Positions 35,653-47,080 of a stretch of DNA of 64,000 nt are shown here, in pieces (position 1 is the stretch's first letter; every line of letters starts with the position of its first letter). The notes under the pieces were generated by a model. It saw only the letters and a program-made list of their open reading frames with translations, was not told the origin of the DNA and did no database searches. The position numbers and the translations under genes are program-made. Origin of the DNA: Mercenaria mercenaria (lineage: Eukaryota > Mollusca > Bivalvia > Venerida > Veneridae). The DNA lies in the NCBI RefSeq assembly GCF_021730395.1, contig NC_069362.1, positions 84,832,001-84,896,000 on the forward strand. Reading direction: 5' to 3'.

Positions 35653-36074
35653 TGACTTACACAATCTGACTAAAGTACATATCCTATTACGCTACGCATA
35701 GGATCTGAGAACGACCTATTCATTGCCTCGTTCTGACGACCCTTTCGCTAGCCAATCAGAGCCTAACTTACAACATCTTGCAAATCTACCTGTAGCCTTG
35801 ACTTTTGATATTTACAATTCTTATGTCATAATGTAGCAGAGAGCCGGTTAGCTCAATCGGTAGGCCACTTGCTTTGTAAGCGAGGGGTCCTGGGTTCGAG
35901 CCCTGGAATAACTGCACATTTTTCTTACTCTTTGACATTCGAACATGTCGTCTGATTGGATAAAATAAAAATAGCAATACTGGAAATCCAAAATATACAG
36001 AAGACGAATGTGAATGGGTCGTTCTCAGATCTTCGTTTAGAAGATCAAGTACTTTAGTCAGATTGTTGACTTAC
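35653..36074. mobile_element. hAT-like non-autonomous element with 8-bp target duplication, enclosing a tRNA-like module
   Basis: TGACTTAC occurs at 35653-35660 and 36067-36074, directly flanking inverted termini ACAATCTGACTAAAGTAC and its complement GTACTTTAGTCAGATTGT minus small differences. The inverted homology continues for about 70 bp (GATCTGAGAACGACCnATTCA on both sides). The 406-bp body has no transposase. An 8-bp duplication is typical of the hAT superfamily. The interior includes a tRNA-like sequence at 35843-35916, described separately. Confidence 0.8.
35843..35916 (+). other. tRNA-Thr(TGT)-like module inside the TIR element, probably not a functional tRNA
   Basis: It has an A box (TTAGCTCAATCGGTAGG), an anticodon arm CTTGC/TTTGTAA/GCGAG with loop anticodon TGT, and a consensus B box (GGGTTCGAGCC). 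The proposed acceptor stem (GCCGGTT against AATAACT) pairs at only about four of seven positions, including wobbles. I therefore read it as a tRNA-derived promoter module that could still be transcribed by Pol III. Confidence 0.6.
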
Positions 36075-36340
36075 AAAAACAGATATTAAAGGCAACATAC
36101 ATACGATGCATTTTGTTTTCTTGACGGTTTTTGCACACATTTATAAAACAAAACCAAGTGATTAAACTCCTTTTCGGTTTGATGGCAGGAAACGAAACAA
36201 TATTTAAAGGCACGTATTAACAAAACGCGATAACTGTGGCCTTTATTTACTAATACCGGATCAACCCATAACAATGAAATAGGGGATCGGGTGAACACAT
36301 TATGTGAGAAATATCTTTTATCGCGAAACCGATATAAGTA

Positions 36341-36410
36341 GCGGCGTGGTCTAGTGGTTAACATGTATGATTTGTAAGCTTACGATACTGGTTCGAATAC
36401 AGGACGAGCA
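36341..36410 (+). other. tRNA-like sequence, degenerate
   Basis: GCGGCGTGGTCTAGTGGTTA resembles an A box and GGTTCGAATAC a B box. The loop again contains TTTGTAA (anticodon TGT). Stems pair poorly, so this is a tRNA-derived relic. No SINE core follows that I recognise. Confidence 0.45.
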
Positions 36411-36671
36411 ATTTTTTTTCTAGTTTTTCCAGCAAGTTTTTACCTGGAGAAGGAACACAGGTAAAACTATTTGTGTCATGATTTTCTCGTGCACATATAC
36501 TGAGTACTTATTGTCATTTTTTAGAGGATCTCATATTACAATAGACATTGACATGGAAATGTTTTAGAGAAAAAATGAATTAAAAAAGAATAAAAGAAAC
36601 AAAATAAATACTAAAGACTATATAAAAAAGACCTGAATTAAAAATAGAATAAGTAAAAATCGTTTAAAAAA

Positions 36672-36742
36672 GAAGGGCTCGAACCTACACCATACAAACA
36701 TAAAAAGAATAAATGTCCGAAACTGTATCCGCTAGACTAGAA
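36672..36742 (-). other. tRNA-like sequence, degenerate, opposite strand
   Basis: On the minus strand it has TAGTCTAGCGGATACAG (A-box-like) and AGGTTCGAGCCC (B box), about 55 bp apart. The stems are eroded. It lies 260 bp from the plus-strand tRNA-like sequence at 36341, in inverted orientation. Confidence 0.4.
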
Positions 36743-37870
36743 ATCGTTTATGGAATAACGCACCCTATTTTGAGTTAAAATACTACAATATACAAATTAA
36801 CACCACTTATCGGATAATACACCTGCTTTACCTGTTTTTGGATTTTACCAAGTACCGTTAAAATAAAATTATCGCGATCCATTAATAATAATACTATTAT
36901 CATTATTTTAAGAAAAAACAACATATGCTGCACAAACAATAATTTCAAGCAGGAATGCATCAATATCCTTGTTTATTTTCACTACTGTAATAGATGTCTT
37001 AAGAGAACTGAAAATGTCTAAAGCAGAGTCACTGAGTAAAAAGTGCACAGGAAGAAAGCGTTATTATTCTGCATGAAACGGACTAAGGAGCATTTTATAT
37101 CTACAGGGCAGCAATTTCAGTGACATGTTCGTATCATACAAGCATGATAAAATCAGCGGTCGACAAGTTAAAGAAAAACATGTATCATACTAGCAAACCG
37201 GGAGAATACAACTTGAACAGCTAAAATTTCGTATGGTGATTTCATCGGATAGAGCTGCAAGCTTTGGTGCTAGAAATCTGTTTTATTAGCTTTGTTGAGG
37301 GTTACTGTATATCTAAACAGTCTATAACCTTGTTTTATGTTTAACTAATGAGAGAACAATGGTTCGTCATCCAACTATATGGCCTATCATGACACTATGA
37401 TGACTTTTATTAAGAAGTTCATGCAATAACGCGCCGAGTGGACGCCTGGTCACTCCCGCGTAAACGCCCAATTAACGACCAATATGCATTGAAACTTGAC
37501 CTAAATGCATAAATTAAATTGCGTATGTACTCATTTCGCACTTGGTGTTTGCTTTACTGCAAAGCTGTCTAAATAAATCATTATTTATTAATCAACTATT
37601 AACTAATGTCAGAAGAAAGGGGTGGAATTAATATTAATGACCATTTTAGAAAAATATCAATTACACATGCTTACATAATATTATGGAGAGGAATAGTTTA
37701 CATTCATTCCATAAGCAAAACATTATCAAAAACTTATACAATATTTCATAGCGAATAATCGTGTCTGGGTGTTTGAATTCAAAAACATGCCGGCTACATA
37801 AAGTTAGATTATTATTTAGATCCTATGTTTATACTAATTTATCTATAGGAGTTTTATAACGTATATAAAT
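36743..37870. other. Non-genic stretch
   Basis: No recognisable feature apart from AT-rich simple sequence. Confidence 0.45.
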
Positions 37871-38086
37871 CAGTCCCGACACACCATTCCTGGTGGAATC
37901 CATCGCCACAAGGGTGTAAGAAAAGAGAAGCCTGTTTCCTTTCTAGTGCTGAACGCCAAGTTAGGGGGCTACTGGGTTAGGGAGCTACTGATACCATTTT
38001 TCACGTCTTTGGTATGACGCGGCCGGGGATTCGAACCCACAGCCTCCTGCACTCGAAGCGGACGCTCTATACCACTGGGCTATCAA
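37871..38086 (-). mobile_element. tRNA-derived SINE with intact head
   Basis: In minus orientation the head reads GATAGCCCAGTGGTATAGAG (A box), then CCGCTTCGAGTGCAG (anticodon region, TCG) and GTGGGTTCGAATCCC (B box), and continues GGCCGCGTCATACC. The body follows with GACGTGAAAAATGG, GTTCAGCACTAGAAAGG, and ends at GGTGTGTCGGGACTG. This is a different SINE family from the one at 62762. On the plus strand the tRNA part could be mistaken for an Arg tRNA gene. Confidence 0.8.
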
Positions 38087-41000
38087 TAAAAACTTAAGTT
38101 ACCTCGCCGTTAGTTGTAGCCGTTTTATTTTAAGAAAGTCGTGTTAGACATATCCTAGTCCATACTGTGGAATTTTTATGTTGTCATATAAAAAAAAGCC
38201 CTAAAAGGTGATATAACATTTTTTGCCTGACTAAGGATTGGTATTATATGAATAATAACTACGTGAGGCCTTTTTAATTATCAACATAAAAATGTTCTCA
38301 CATTACACATGCATGCATGCTTTGAATATTTCATGGACAGATGTTGGTTAGAAAGATCGATGCTTGTTAAAGGAAATTAGTGAGACATACATACAATCAA
38401 TAATTTATTATTATATTAACATGAAATGTCCCGAGTAAGTAGTCATCACAGGCACATTAAACATTAGTAGTTCCTTTTCCAAAAAAAAAAAACAAAAAGA
38501 AAAAGAAAAAAGATGTTGATGTTTACATCTGAGGATCATGGGTTAAGGCTACTCTGGTCTAGTGATGCAAAATTTGCCGCCAATATTACATGAAAGGAAT
38601 ATTTGTATTTGCGGGGATTTCAGTAATTAATTTCTATACAGGTCCTATAAGGCTTGGCATCGCGAAGCCTAGATTTGTAGGAAGGTCTAACGTTCTAACT
38701 GACTGCTCCTCTGACATTAAAAAAAAACTCTTTCGCATCTACAGTTGAAGGAAAAATACGATAATGGATCCACCTTACAATTAAATAAATAAAAAAATGC
38801 ATACTAAGTAACGTCCTTTGCCATTGAAATCATGGATTAACAGAAAGGTTAATACCCGCAACACTAATTATTACATTGACGTTCTGTATGTTATAGTAAC
38901 GAAAACAATAGATCAACAATTTACCTTTTATTCTTCACTTGCGATGATGTAGTTAATCGCTGAATAATTGATATCTATATCAGGATACTCCATTAAATTC
39001 CACTATTATCCATTCAGCCAGTATCTAATTAGTTTCAGGTACTTAGATCTATATTTTTTTCATATATCACCACGCGGAAGTTAAAGTCCCTGAAATATAA
39101 TCAAACACTATATTTCATACTGTTTGTATCAAGTTTTCAATCAATATGTACATTCACACTTAGTCCTTTCAGATAAAAATATTAAATATTTGGCCTCCAG
39201 TCAAATTAGTCACTTCAATACCAAAATCCAACTATAACCTCTACGAAACTCGTCCGTACTCGAAGCAAATGTTAAGCCTTCTTCGCTTCCTTTACCCGAT
39301 ATACTATTGGAGAGAATTAAGTAAAAAGATATCCGATTTACGCATGCAATACAATACATCTAGATCGATATAACGTGAAATATCACCAAAGATTTGTCTA
39401 TTTATAGACCTTTTTCATTAACGTATTTGCTGACCATTCAGTGGCTATTATCGTATTGTCCGTGTTTACTGATCAAATGACTGTGTATCAATGTAAAGAC
39501 ATTTTTTTCATTAACTAGAAACAAATAAAAAAACATTTTACGTACACGTACTGGGTAATCAATAGCCCATGTAATCTAGGCTAATTGAAGAGTAGTATTC
39601 AGACAGGGTTATTGTCACTCGCTCGGAAAATCGATATAGAAATTCAAAAGCTTTGTAAAAATTTCAACTGATAAAAATTTCAAATCGGTATTGATTTCCA
39701 TTGTGATAAATATTTGTTTCGTAAATGTAAATCATTATCTATTTTATCATTTTGTTGTTCGTCCTCAACCGAACGTAAGATTTTTTTATTTTGATACGGT
39801 ACAATAAAAAGAGCACAAATTTTAGCTCTGGGTTTTAAATTATCCGTTCGATATGGAGCACGTACGAACAGCTTTATGCGAAATTGAATAAACGTCACAG
39901 AGTCGCGGGTTTTGCAAAATGATAGATATCCTATACAATGTATATAAAAGAATAATCAATTTTTATTCAAAACTGCTGAATGCCTTTTGAAATAAACTTT
40001 TAAGAATAAATCTAAAAGTGTTATGATAAGCTAATTTATCAAAACTACGGTTGTGTATATTTAAAAAGAAAAAGTTCATTGCACATCTTCCTTACATTTA
40101 GAAACATGTTTATCCACATGTGAATATATAACCTTGTTTGTACAGTGCATTAAGGAGAAAGACATACACGTAAACTATATCTCGTATTACAACTGTCACT
40201 ATTTTTACATATCTTACAAACAAAACGAAGAGTGCATTTCATTTAACCTATGTATATCCATTTCACTTGCCCATTAATTTTAATGTCAAGAATGAGGTCA
40301 TCTATGTAAAAACTGGTCTTCATTATCATACCCCCAGAACGTTTGACCCTTCAATCCATCTTTATACTGCTCATAGCTAAATAACACATAATAACCATTT
40401 TGCAAGATTATAAATTTAGTTTTAATACGATGAAAGGTATTTTAAAAGAAGAAAAAAACATCGAAAAAGAAGATCCGTCTATTTTCGTAAACATTTCTTT
40501 GATACTGACATTCTCTTGTAATCTTCTCGCGAAATTACTATTTTCTCCTTTGATCAAAATTGCCCTTTAAACTATGTAAGTTTAAAGTTAAAATATCAAT
40601 TGCACTTGTTCACATTTCTAAAACGACAGTGACAAAGTACTTCTGTTATAGCAATTTATTTAACATTGTAACACTTCTAAGATTGTCTTTTATATAAACA
40701 AAGAAGGATTTTACCGTGTATTGTCTTCTCGATTTAAACTAGTTTCGCAAAATGACCTACTTTTGGCTATTCGTTTACTCCGTCCATTTACGCCTAAAAT
40801 AGGATTCCAGATTGTACATCCCTTGCTGGTGTAATTCGAACGTGTTAGAATGGAAATAGATTTTAGTTTTGCGTGCTTTGTTGGCAAACAAAACACCTTT
40901 TTTTTTTCGTTCAGATGAGTCGTAATTAATCACTCAGGCATTCGGCCATTGTGATTAGATTACTACGCATCTGACTTCAAAAACCGTGTTTTATTTAACA

Positions 41001-42203
41001 ACAAAGCACGCAAAACTAAAATCAATTTTTTAAGCGTAAAATTTTCTGGTGAAAATTGGCATTCAAGATTCTCTGGTATCCTTCAGAATTTAATTTCATC
41101 ACAGAAGAACACTTACTCAGTAAGGCTGAGATCGTTAATAGTGTTTCAGTTTCATGCGCCTTAAAATTCAATAATGCATATGACCAGACCACAGAAATTT
41201 AAAGAATTTTGATAAATAAAAATGCAGCGTTTCACAATCACTATTTCACCATCCTTTCTCCGTTCCCATATATCATGCACGTTTGCTGGTCAAAGATGAT
41301 AATTTTATTATCTGTGTATCAGCAAGAATGTTCAACCCCCTGTGTTCATTTCGTTTCTAAATTTCTTCCTGTCACCTGTAGTAGATTGCCCAAACTGTCA
41401 CACTAATGTTTACTTGCACTTTATTCACCCTCGGTTTTACACCAACTTTACTGGCCACTTTAAAGGTTACATCTAACAAATAAAACTTCAGATAGCTTTA
41501 AAATCTTTGCCAAACATGCTATTACAGGAGCATAAAATTCATTATTTCTTTCCGTGCTATACCAGTTAAGATTCCTTCTCGGAAACATTATTTTCTTTGT
41601 GTTCAGCAACAGAATTGTTGTCAAAGTTATTAAATTTCATGACGGTGCTCATGTACAAAAATTTCAATTTTGATTAAACGCGTACTGAATTATTAATTTA
41701 CAGTAATATCGCATTACCTTATATCAGAATTTCACGACACAAATCCATATATCTGTATAAATAATCCATAAGATTTAATGATACCCCTAAGATTAGAATC
41801 CGTCATACCACATACTCTCAAACCGTTTAATGATTTAGAAAATGATATGCAACTAGACAATATTACCGAATATCATTAACATGATTAACAACACCTAACG
41901 GCTTAGTAGCTCGTTTGCTATGCAGTTTTACATTGCAGCGGTATTTGGTCGTTATGTTACGCATGATTGACTGAAGGATGTTAAAGTTAACGATATCAGT
42001 AAAATAATTGTGGTTAGCAATGATACTGAAGCAGAAAATGACACCACTAGTATAGATAACGCCCAGGGACTGACAATTATTGTTACCTGGAGCGCAAAAA
42101 CAAAATAAAATTTGAACAAACAATGAATTAAGGTAACAAAATTTATGTTTCGTTTCAAAGTGCACACCAACTTCTTATTTGTCGCGAAATGAGTGCTTCC
42201 GGT
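38087..42203. other. Long non-genic stretch with one perfect 25-bp inverted repeat
   Basis: GATTTTAGTTTTGCGTGCTT and the next five bases (40859-40883) recur inverted at 40999-41023 without mismatch, 115 bp apart. Otherwise I see only AT-rich sequence, a poly-A-rich run near 38480-38510 and short chance ORFs. Confidence 0.5.
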
Positions 42204-42473
42204 ACATTTATTTATTTATTTGGGTTTAATGGCGCACCAACACAGTATAGGTTATATGGTGCCAAACAGGACTACAAATTTTGGTTCCACATCTCATTTA
42301 CATCGAAATAAAAACATGAGGTATGGAATCAAAATTTGCATACCTGCTGGAATCACAGAATTAATGCAAAACCAAGTGTTAAGACCCTATTAGTCGCCTC
42401 TTACGATCATGCAAGGGTAAGGCAGTGGTTCCAATTCTTTTCATACACAGATCGTCCCAGAACCACATGGGGC
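42204..42473 (-). mobile_element. SINE copy with 9-bp target duplication
   Basis: GCTTCCGGT occurs at 42195-42203 and 42474-42482 and flanks the element directly. In minus orientation the body runs from CATGTGGTTCTGGGACGATC, through CCTTGCATGATCGTAAGAGG and GGGTCTTAACACTTGG, to a 3' end GGCGCCATTAAACCCAAATA with an AAATA-type tail. The clean duplication supports retroposition in place. Small open frames inside are incidental. Confidence 0.85.
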
Positions 42474-42482
42474 GCTTCCGGT

Positions 42483-43806
42483 TCAGAAACTCCTTCAACC
42501 AAAAACTTTTAACAAAGTGTAAGGGGTTTTGCTTTTGCTAAAAAAAACAACTAGACAATCAGGCGCCGTAAGGTAGCATGAAGAAATAATGTTTTACTTT
42601 CATAATGTCCTTATTTGTGACATGTCCTATTTCGTTTTGCTTAATGCGCCTGTCAGCGCTGTTTTATTTTTGTGTGAAAACTAGGGACAGTATCTTTAAT
42701 AAGAATCAGCAATAAAACAAAAGAACATAGTCAATTTTGTATTGTCTAGTGCGATACTTAATAAAATCCGCCTTAAGGAAACAATTGGCGTTTTTTTATC
42801 TTGCTTTCGAGATTTTATCGCTGACACAGGTGATACAACCGGATACATTTTGATATAAAAACTCTCAACATTTTTACAGTTTTGTCACCGATAACCCGGC
42901 TGTTTACCTGTTGTCAGCCAGCAAGATAGGTTATGTATCGGGTATGAAATGAATTAGATTTTAAATTGAATGTAAACAATCTTAATTCGCAGGTAAAAAG
43001 AAATGATGACATCATTTTCCAGTTTCACATAGCACTTCAAACACAGCCATACTTTTATAATATTACCAACATATATATATAAAAAAAAGAGAAATTAAAT
43101 GATTCAGATTAAAACAGGCACATACAGAAGTCATTTACAATAATAAACACTTAAAATTTTTATTCAGTACTAATATCACATTTTACAAATCCCCCAAAAA
43201 GAAACATTCTATGGTATACATTAATAGCTTTCCTGTCTTGTCCCGGTTTATAATTAGTTCTATCTATTTCAATAGCATTTATTTCTAACAACCTTTATTA
43301 GACAAATTATAATGCCCTATTCAAATAGACCCAAGTCATGTGCTTCTCGCATACATCAATATTTGATGCTATTACATGTTCTTTTACGGATATGTTCACT
43401 TGGTGTAAACCTCCATATATTTACATGAAGAACCAGAACTTATAATTTACAGAAAGTACATACTGAGAAAAAATAATCAAACTTGTGAATTAGGCATAAG
43501 GATATGGTGTATCAAATAAACAAAATAAATCAAAAACTCTTTAAACTTCATAGGAAGTTGCTGAAACAAAACAAACATTAACATAATTACGCACCCAGAG
43601 CTGCACAACCGTTATTGCTGTATAGGCGCAAAACCTTGTATATCATCAAAAAGATACATACCGTATTGCTATAAAGTCAAATTAATTAAACACTAAATCG
43701 AATTTATAAAACATTCACAGGCAAAATACAAGTCGACTTTAGAGACACCACCTTTGAACGGTCAGCAAGTGAAAAACAAACTGCGGATAATCAACGTCAC
43801 ACTTAC
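42483..43806. other. Non-genic stretch
   Basis: AT-rich, nothing recognised. Confidence 0.45.
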
Positions 43807-44250
43807 CCTAACTTTAAAGCAGCATGCCTCCAGATTTGGCTAAAAAATAATCTTTCTTTCAAATTGAAGTTTTGGTCATATTATGAACATTAGAATATGA
43901 ATTTTTGTTTCTAAAATATGTTAAAAATTCCAAATCTAGAAGATGACCGCGTCGGGAATCGAACCCCGGACCGCCTAGACTATAAAGACATTGTCCCGTC
44001 GTCGTAACCAATAGCGCTATAGTTGAATAGTGACAGTTTACCTGGAGTGAAAGCGTGATAAACGCTTTTCGATTTTCATCGTAAAAAGTAGTAAAAACAG
44101 CAAATTCTCATGTGTTTCCATAACATAAAATTTGCCAGTAATTAAGTTTTAAAGCCTTCTTAAGAAATATAGCATTTATTTCAAGATATATAAAAAAAAT
44201 ATTATTTTTTTGTTGTCGAACGATCTGGAGGCATGCCGCTTTAACTAGGG
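43807..44250. mobile_element. TIR element enclosing a tRNA-like module on the minus strand
   Basis: The termini CCCTAACTTTAAAGCAGCAT, then GCCTCCAGAT, and the inverse ATCTGGAGGCATGCCGCTTTAACTAGGG differ at only a few positions over about 30 bp. The 444-bp body has no transposase. At 43945-44020 on the minus strand there is a tRNA-like stretch: TAGCGCTATTGGTTACGACG as A box and GGGGTTCGATTCC as B box. No clear target duplication is visible. The plan parallels that of 35653-36074, but the terminal sequences differ. Confidence 0.72.
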
Positions 44251-45849
44251 AGAACTTCACAGAGTTAATAAAATAATTATTCAAACACCTGGTCGTACGA
44301 ATTAAGTAAACAGATAGGGTCGGCCCGATGTACCGTTAACGATATAACTTACCTGAGATTAAGTAAAAACAAACCACACTACCTCAACTTCTGATGAAAC
44401 TGAAATCATACTATAATTATTATTATAAAAACATATATTGCTTTCATAAAAATGTGTTCAAAGGCTGTCAAAGTGAATAAACAATGTAATAGATCAATAA
44501 AATGCTTCCTAACATGGAAACAGCTCGTTCTGGTGAACACAAAAACACAAATAATGTTATTCATATCATATTATCACACATAACTCACATATATGTGAAC
44601 TTAATCGAAATATCAGCATTCAAAAGAATACGGAAACACATTTAAAGTCTAAGAAATTGTTCTTTTTGCAAGTGGCTTAACAAAAATAATGCAGGTATGT
44701 TGAGGAAAATGGTATTTTTTTCATAGGAAAAAAGGAATGATTTATCATCGACCCAAGTATCAACAGCACGGGTATGAAAATCTCCAGCTGTAATTAAACT
44801 ATGATGCACATGCTGGGCAGCACCAACAAAATGTATAGTAGACGCAACTTGACCGCGATGGTTGACCTTAGGCTGATTATTCATATCGATTATTTCATTA
44901 TAGTAATCAAGGGTGCATAGGGTAGCCATGTATATTTATATTGAATAAGTGTGTATACACTGCAGTATCAAAGTATATAAACTTACATTTGATCAGTTAA
45001 AACTTTCAAATACACTAAATTATATTTACATAAATTTATATTTCCTTCTTTTCGTGCAGATCGTGTTTTACGTACACTCCTTTTCAACAATATGTTGTGC
45101 CTCATTATGTATTATAATGCAAAGGTCAACCATCGGGGTCAAGTTGCGTCCACTATACACCATCAAAAGTTGGTAATAAACTGTGGCATTAATGTTTGTA
45201 CATGACTTTTCTGTTTACCATTTTTGCTTTCAAAGTGGTAAATGTATTATTGTTTCAAAAGGGTTCTAATAATCTTACTTATTACTCGACAAACTAACTG
45301 CTTGATAGTACCACAAATAGCGGATATAAGATCGTTTGCTTAATGATGACGTGCCATCCTGCCGGGATACCGGTGCCGACCCTGTATATTTTCTTTTTGA
45401 GCTATCCGTGAGCCGATGGTAGGTCCGTCTTATTGCTAGATTTCATTGATTTTGGATTTATGTCAAAAAAGAAAAGTTCCTATGATTAGCGTGAACAATT
45501 TCATTTCAGTTTATGACCGTACGGATTTAAAACATATTGATTTTTGGTCTTTGAAGTGGCCCTTTATGACGCTAATACCTGCTCTAGTATGTACACTATG
45601 AGAACATATCAAACAAATTTGCATTCTTTATCAAAGTTATATTCAGCTGAAAATGCATAAACATTGAATATTAGATGTAAGGCAAATAAACAAATGTGTT
45701 TACAAGATACTTTATTACGTTTAACATCTTATTACAAACTGGGAATAGTGTCGTAAAAATAACGTTATTTGAGAGGGAGGTTAGGGCTTGACGGAGTAGG
45801 TTCATGGCTACAGTTCTATCATCAATGGGTAACGGTACTACACATATCT
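44251..45849. other. Non-genic stretch with a 36-bp inverted repeat
   Basis: GTATAGTAGACGCAACTTGA (start of 44833-44868) recurs inverted at 45123-45158 with about two mismatches over 36 bp. The 254-bp spacer has no known coding content. It may be the remnant of an element or two fragments of one repeat in opposite orientation. A 95-codon open frame over the left arm is not called. Confidence 0.55.
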
Positions 45850-46612
45850 GGCCCCAATTTCACGAAAAAACTTAAGTAATTGCTTCGCTAAGTCTGTTAT
45901 TTGAAATGCTTGTTTTTGCCCTTTAAATGTCCAATACTAAGGAAAGTGAACATTTTTATTTCTTTTAAAAAGCACAGAAACTATTTCATTTTATTGGAAA
46001 ATGAAAGTTGGTATGTAGAAATTCGAAATAAATCGCAGTATATGTTCAATTATTTTTCTATGAAGTATGAAGAAAGTTAAAAAGACCTGGGGGTCATTCT
46101 GTCGATTCATTGAAATTTCAACATAATACACATACATTTCTTTGAGTTCCAAAGACCTTCTGTAAATTTTGACCTGCCAATCTTCATTATTTAGTGTCTT
46201 GCAGAAGTCTATGCACTGGCTATGAAAAAAATTGCCAACTCACTTTCCCTTAGTAATGGACCTTTAAGTGTCTTCAATGTTGACTTTTTTCATATATATC
46301 AGACCCGTACATGACTGTTTCATAGATCAAAACACAACAATTCTGAATTTTACAGAAAATGAAGTATAAAAACAAGAAATATACTTGAGCAAATACTTAA
46401 GTTCGTTATCTCGTGCTTTAATAGAAATATCGTATTTGCGTGACTGAAATAAGTACTGCAGACAAATACTACTAACCATAGTATAATTTAGCTATAAATA
46501 CCTTGGTATAGAAAAAATCAACATTTAATAACAATAGCTTAAGCAAAAGCATGATTTTAAAATAACAGACTTAACTAAGTAATTACTTAAGTTTTGTCGT
46601 GAAATTGGGGCC
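45850..46612. mobile_element. DNA-transposon-like element, non-autonomous, about 53-bp TIRs
   Basis: The left end GGCCCCAATTTCACGAAAAA, followed by ACTTAAGTAATTnCTTnGnTAAGTCTGTTATTT, matches the inverse of the right end with about five differences over 53 bp. The 763-bp interior shows no transposase. The target duplication is unclear. GGCCCCAATTTCACGA-type termini are familiar from invertebrate MITEs. Confidence 0.82.
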
Positions 46613-46895
46613 TGGATTGTATTTCCAAAAGCCTGATTTTCTAACAAAAGTCGCTACTCATGTAAATTCGTCTGGTCGACATTTATTTATGTTCGTTTTT
46701 CTTGTAAGAATATAACTTGTCTCTTTGATATCTCTGGGCAAAATAAGTGCACATATATGTATCTGTATATTTTGTAAATCAATCTTTTTTAAAACTAGCG
46801 TACATAATGCTCCAAGAGTATTTCGAGATTTTAATTTTATCGCGTATTACTGAAAAGTGAAAAGTGAATTTCAGTAATAGTATCTTACACTTTCT

Positions 46896-47080
46896 GTTTG
46901 TTTGTTTGTTTTGGGTTTAACGCCGTTTTTCAACAGTATTTCAGTCATGTAAATGCGGGCAGTTAACCTAACCAGTGTTCCTGGATTCTGTACCAGTACA
47001 AACCTGTTCTCCGCAAGTAACTGCCAACTTCCTCATATGAATGAGGTGGAGAACGAATGATTTCAGACACAATGTCTTCT
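46896..47080 (-). mobile_element. SINE 3' part (bivalve dispersed family)
   Basis: In minus orientation it runs from CATTGTGTCTGAAATCATTC through GGAAGTTGGCAGTTACTTGC, GTACTGGTACAGAATCCAGG and ATGACTGAAATACTG to the end GGCGTTAAACCCAAAACAAA with a CAAA-type tail. The tRNA head is absent. Confidence 0.75.

Noticed and set aside
35843-35916. Functional threonine tRNA gene
   Set aside because: Anticodon and T arms are good, but the acceptor stem pairs at only about four of seven positions and the sequence sits inside a TIR element.
38018-38086. Functional arginine (TCG) tRNA gene on the minus strand
   Set aside because: A and B boxes are clear, but the sequence continues directly into a SINE body and lacks a proper 3' acceptor stem.
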